A stretch of 64,000 bases of DNA from Tubiluchus corallicola (taxonomy: Eukaryota; Priapulida; Priapulimorpha; Priapulimorphida; Tubiluchidae). The stretch is taken from NCBI GenBank assembly GCA_030141605.1, contig JAQGDQ010000007.1, forward strand, positions 421,173 through 485,172. The letters run 5' to 3'. The notes below the pieces were generated by a model. That model had not been told where the DNA came from and searched no databases. It was given only the letters and a program-made list of their open reading frames with translations. Shown here piece by piece: positions 63,218 to 64,000 of this stretch (positions are counted from its first letter, which is position 1; each line of letters starts with the position of its first letter). A program made the position numbers and the translations under genes.

Positions 63218-64000
63218 ATGATGGTGCCTTGCTCCAAGATCTCAAGGGGATTCACATTGATGGGTTTATACCAGAGAATTAATACTTATAAGCAGTAGTA
63301 TTAATAATTATACTTACAGGCAGTAGAGCTCTGGGTGCCTTGATTGGTAAATATAAAAAGTTAAATGGGCTGGGTTATTATTCTTTTACTAAGTTATTCA
63401 ATGCAGGTGTATGTCCTATACTTGATTATGGTTCAGAAGTATGGGGATATAACAAGTACCCTAAAATTGATACTGTCCAGAATAAGGCATTAAGAATATT
63501 TCTTGGTGTTCATAATTTTGCTGCTAATCAATGTATACAGGGTGATATGGGATGGTCACCATCTTCAGTTAGAAGAAAGTTATCTATGATAAGGTATTGG
63601 AATCGTCTTTTAACATTTGATAATTCTAGACTTGTTAAGAGAATATTTCTTTGGGACCGTAATGCCAACGTTGGTTGGTCATATGAAATTTCTAAAGTAC
63701 TAGAGGAAGCAGGGTTCCAGCAAGCTTTTGTTAATATGGATACTGTACCTCTTAGCAGAGCATGGGCACAGCTGTATGAGAAACACTGTGTTGATTGGAA
63801 AGCAAAAAATGCAGATTACCCCAAACTTAGAACATATATATTGTATAAGAACAGCTTTGGAGTAGAACCATATGTTTATATTAATATGCAAGGAAAATAC
63901 AGGTCTGCGCTTGCAAAGCTAAGAAGTGGTACTCTTCCCCTGGAACTGGAGCATGGTAGGTTTAGAAATGTTAAGGTTGGTGAACGTTTGTGTAAGATAT
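63218..64000 (+). mobile_element. LINE (non-LTR retrotransposon) RT C-terminal fragment, cut by window edge
   Basis: A frame open from 63292 to the window end reads GSRALGALIGKYKKLNG, GVCPILDYGSEVWG, VQNKALRIFLGVHN, IRYWNRLL, KYRSALAKLRSGTLPLELEHGRF and ERLC. This is the thumb and C-terminal region of a LINE polymerase after the catalytic core. An upstream in-frame remnant (NDGALLQDLKGIHIDGFIPEN, near 63218) is separated by two stops. It lies in the intron after exon E of cassette 10, same strand as the gene. Confidence 0.85.

Noticed and set aside
1-64000. tRNA, rRNA or other structured RNA genes
   Set aside because: I looked for cloverleaf B-box-like blocks and found none that also had a plausible fold; hairpins seen belong to repeats.

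Overview
The window is animal (metazoan) genomic DNA. It is AT-rich, has GT-AG introns with pyrimidine-rich acceptors, and carries LINE, hAT-like, TTAA-flanked and TA-flanked transposon relics. The host looks like an invertebrate, but no feature I can read fixes the species or phylum. I see no sign of bacterial, phage or organellar sequence.

The dominant feature is the internal part of one giant plus-strand gene. I find 50 exons between 270 and 63090. They fall into ten successive copies of a five-exon cassette, A-B-C-D-E. Exons C, D and E each encode one complete cysteine-rich WSC-type domain, and exons A and B together encode a fourth that is split by an intron. That gives four WSC-type domains per cassette and about forty in the window. 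Every exon length is a multiple of three and every intron is phase 1, so the exons join into one open frame of about 12.6 kb (about 4,200 codons). I see no start codon, signal peptide, membrane segment or stop codon, so both ends of the gene lie outside the window. WSC domains are known as extracellular carbohydrate-binding or putatively carbohydrate-binding modules (fungal sensors, Kremen, polycystin-1, WSCD proteins). The product is therefore best read as a very long extracellular, disulfide-rich, poly-WSC protein. Its role is not known from the sequence.

Layout by cassette: 1 = 270-2883, 2 = 5104-10182, 3 = 11027-18095, 4 = 18919-22461, 5 = 25137-33491, 6 = 35068-40704, 7 = 42012-47398, 8 = 47516-51293, 9 = 51668-58233, 10 = 59771-63090. 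Similarity between cassettes has a higher-order pattern: 2-5 resemble 7-10 respectively. E2/E7 and E3/E8 are nearly identical over long tracts, which suggests block duplication plus gene conversion.

The introns (105 bp to 4.5 kb) hold the rest: a 1.3-kb array of 46-bp repeats, an older ~140-bp degenerate tandem array, two adjacent TTAA-bounded elements, hAT-like MITEs with near-perfect 8-bp target duplications, a TA-flanked MITE, a foldback MITE, pieces of at least three LINE copies, a hAT transposase relic and several microsatellites. The window ends inside a LINE reverse-transcriptase fragment.
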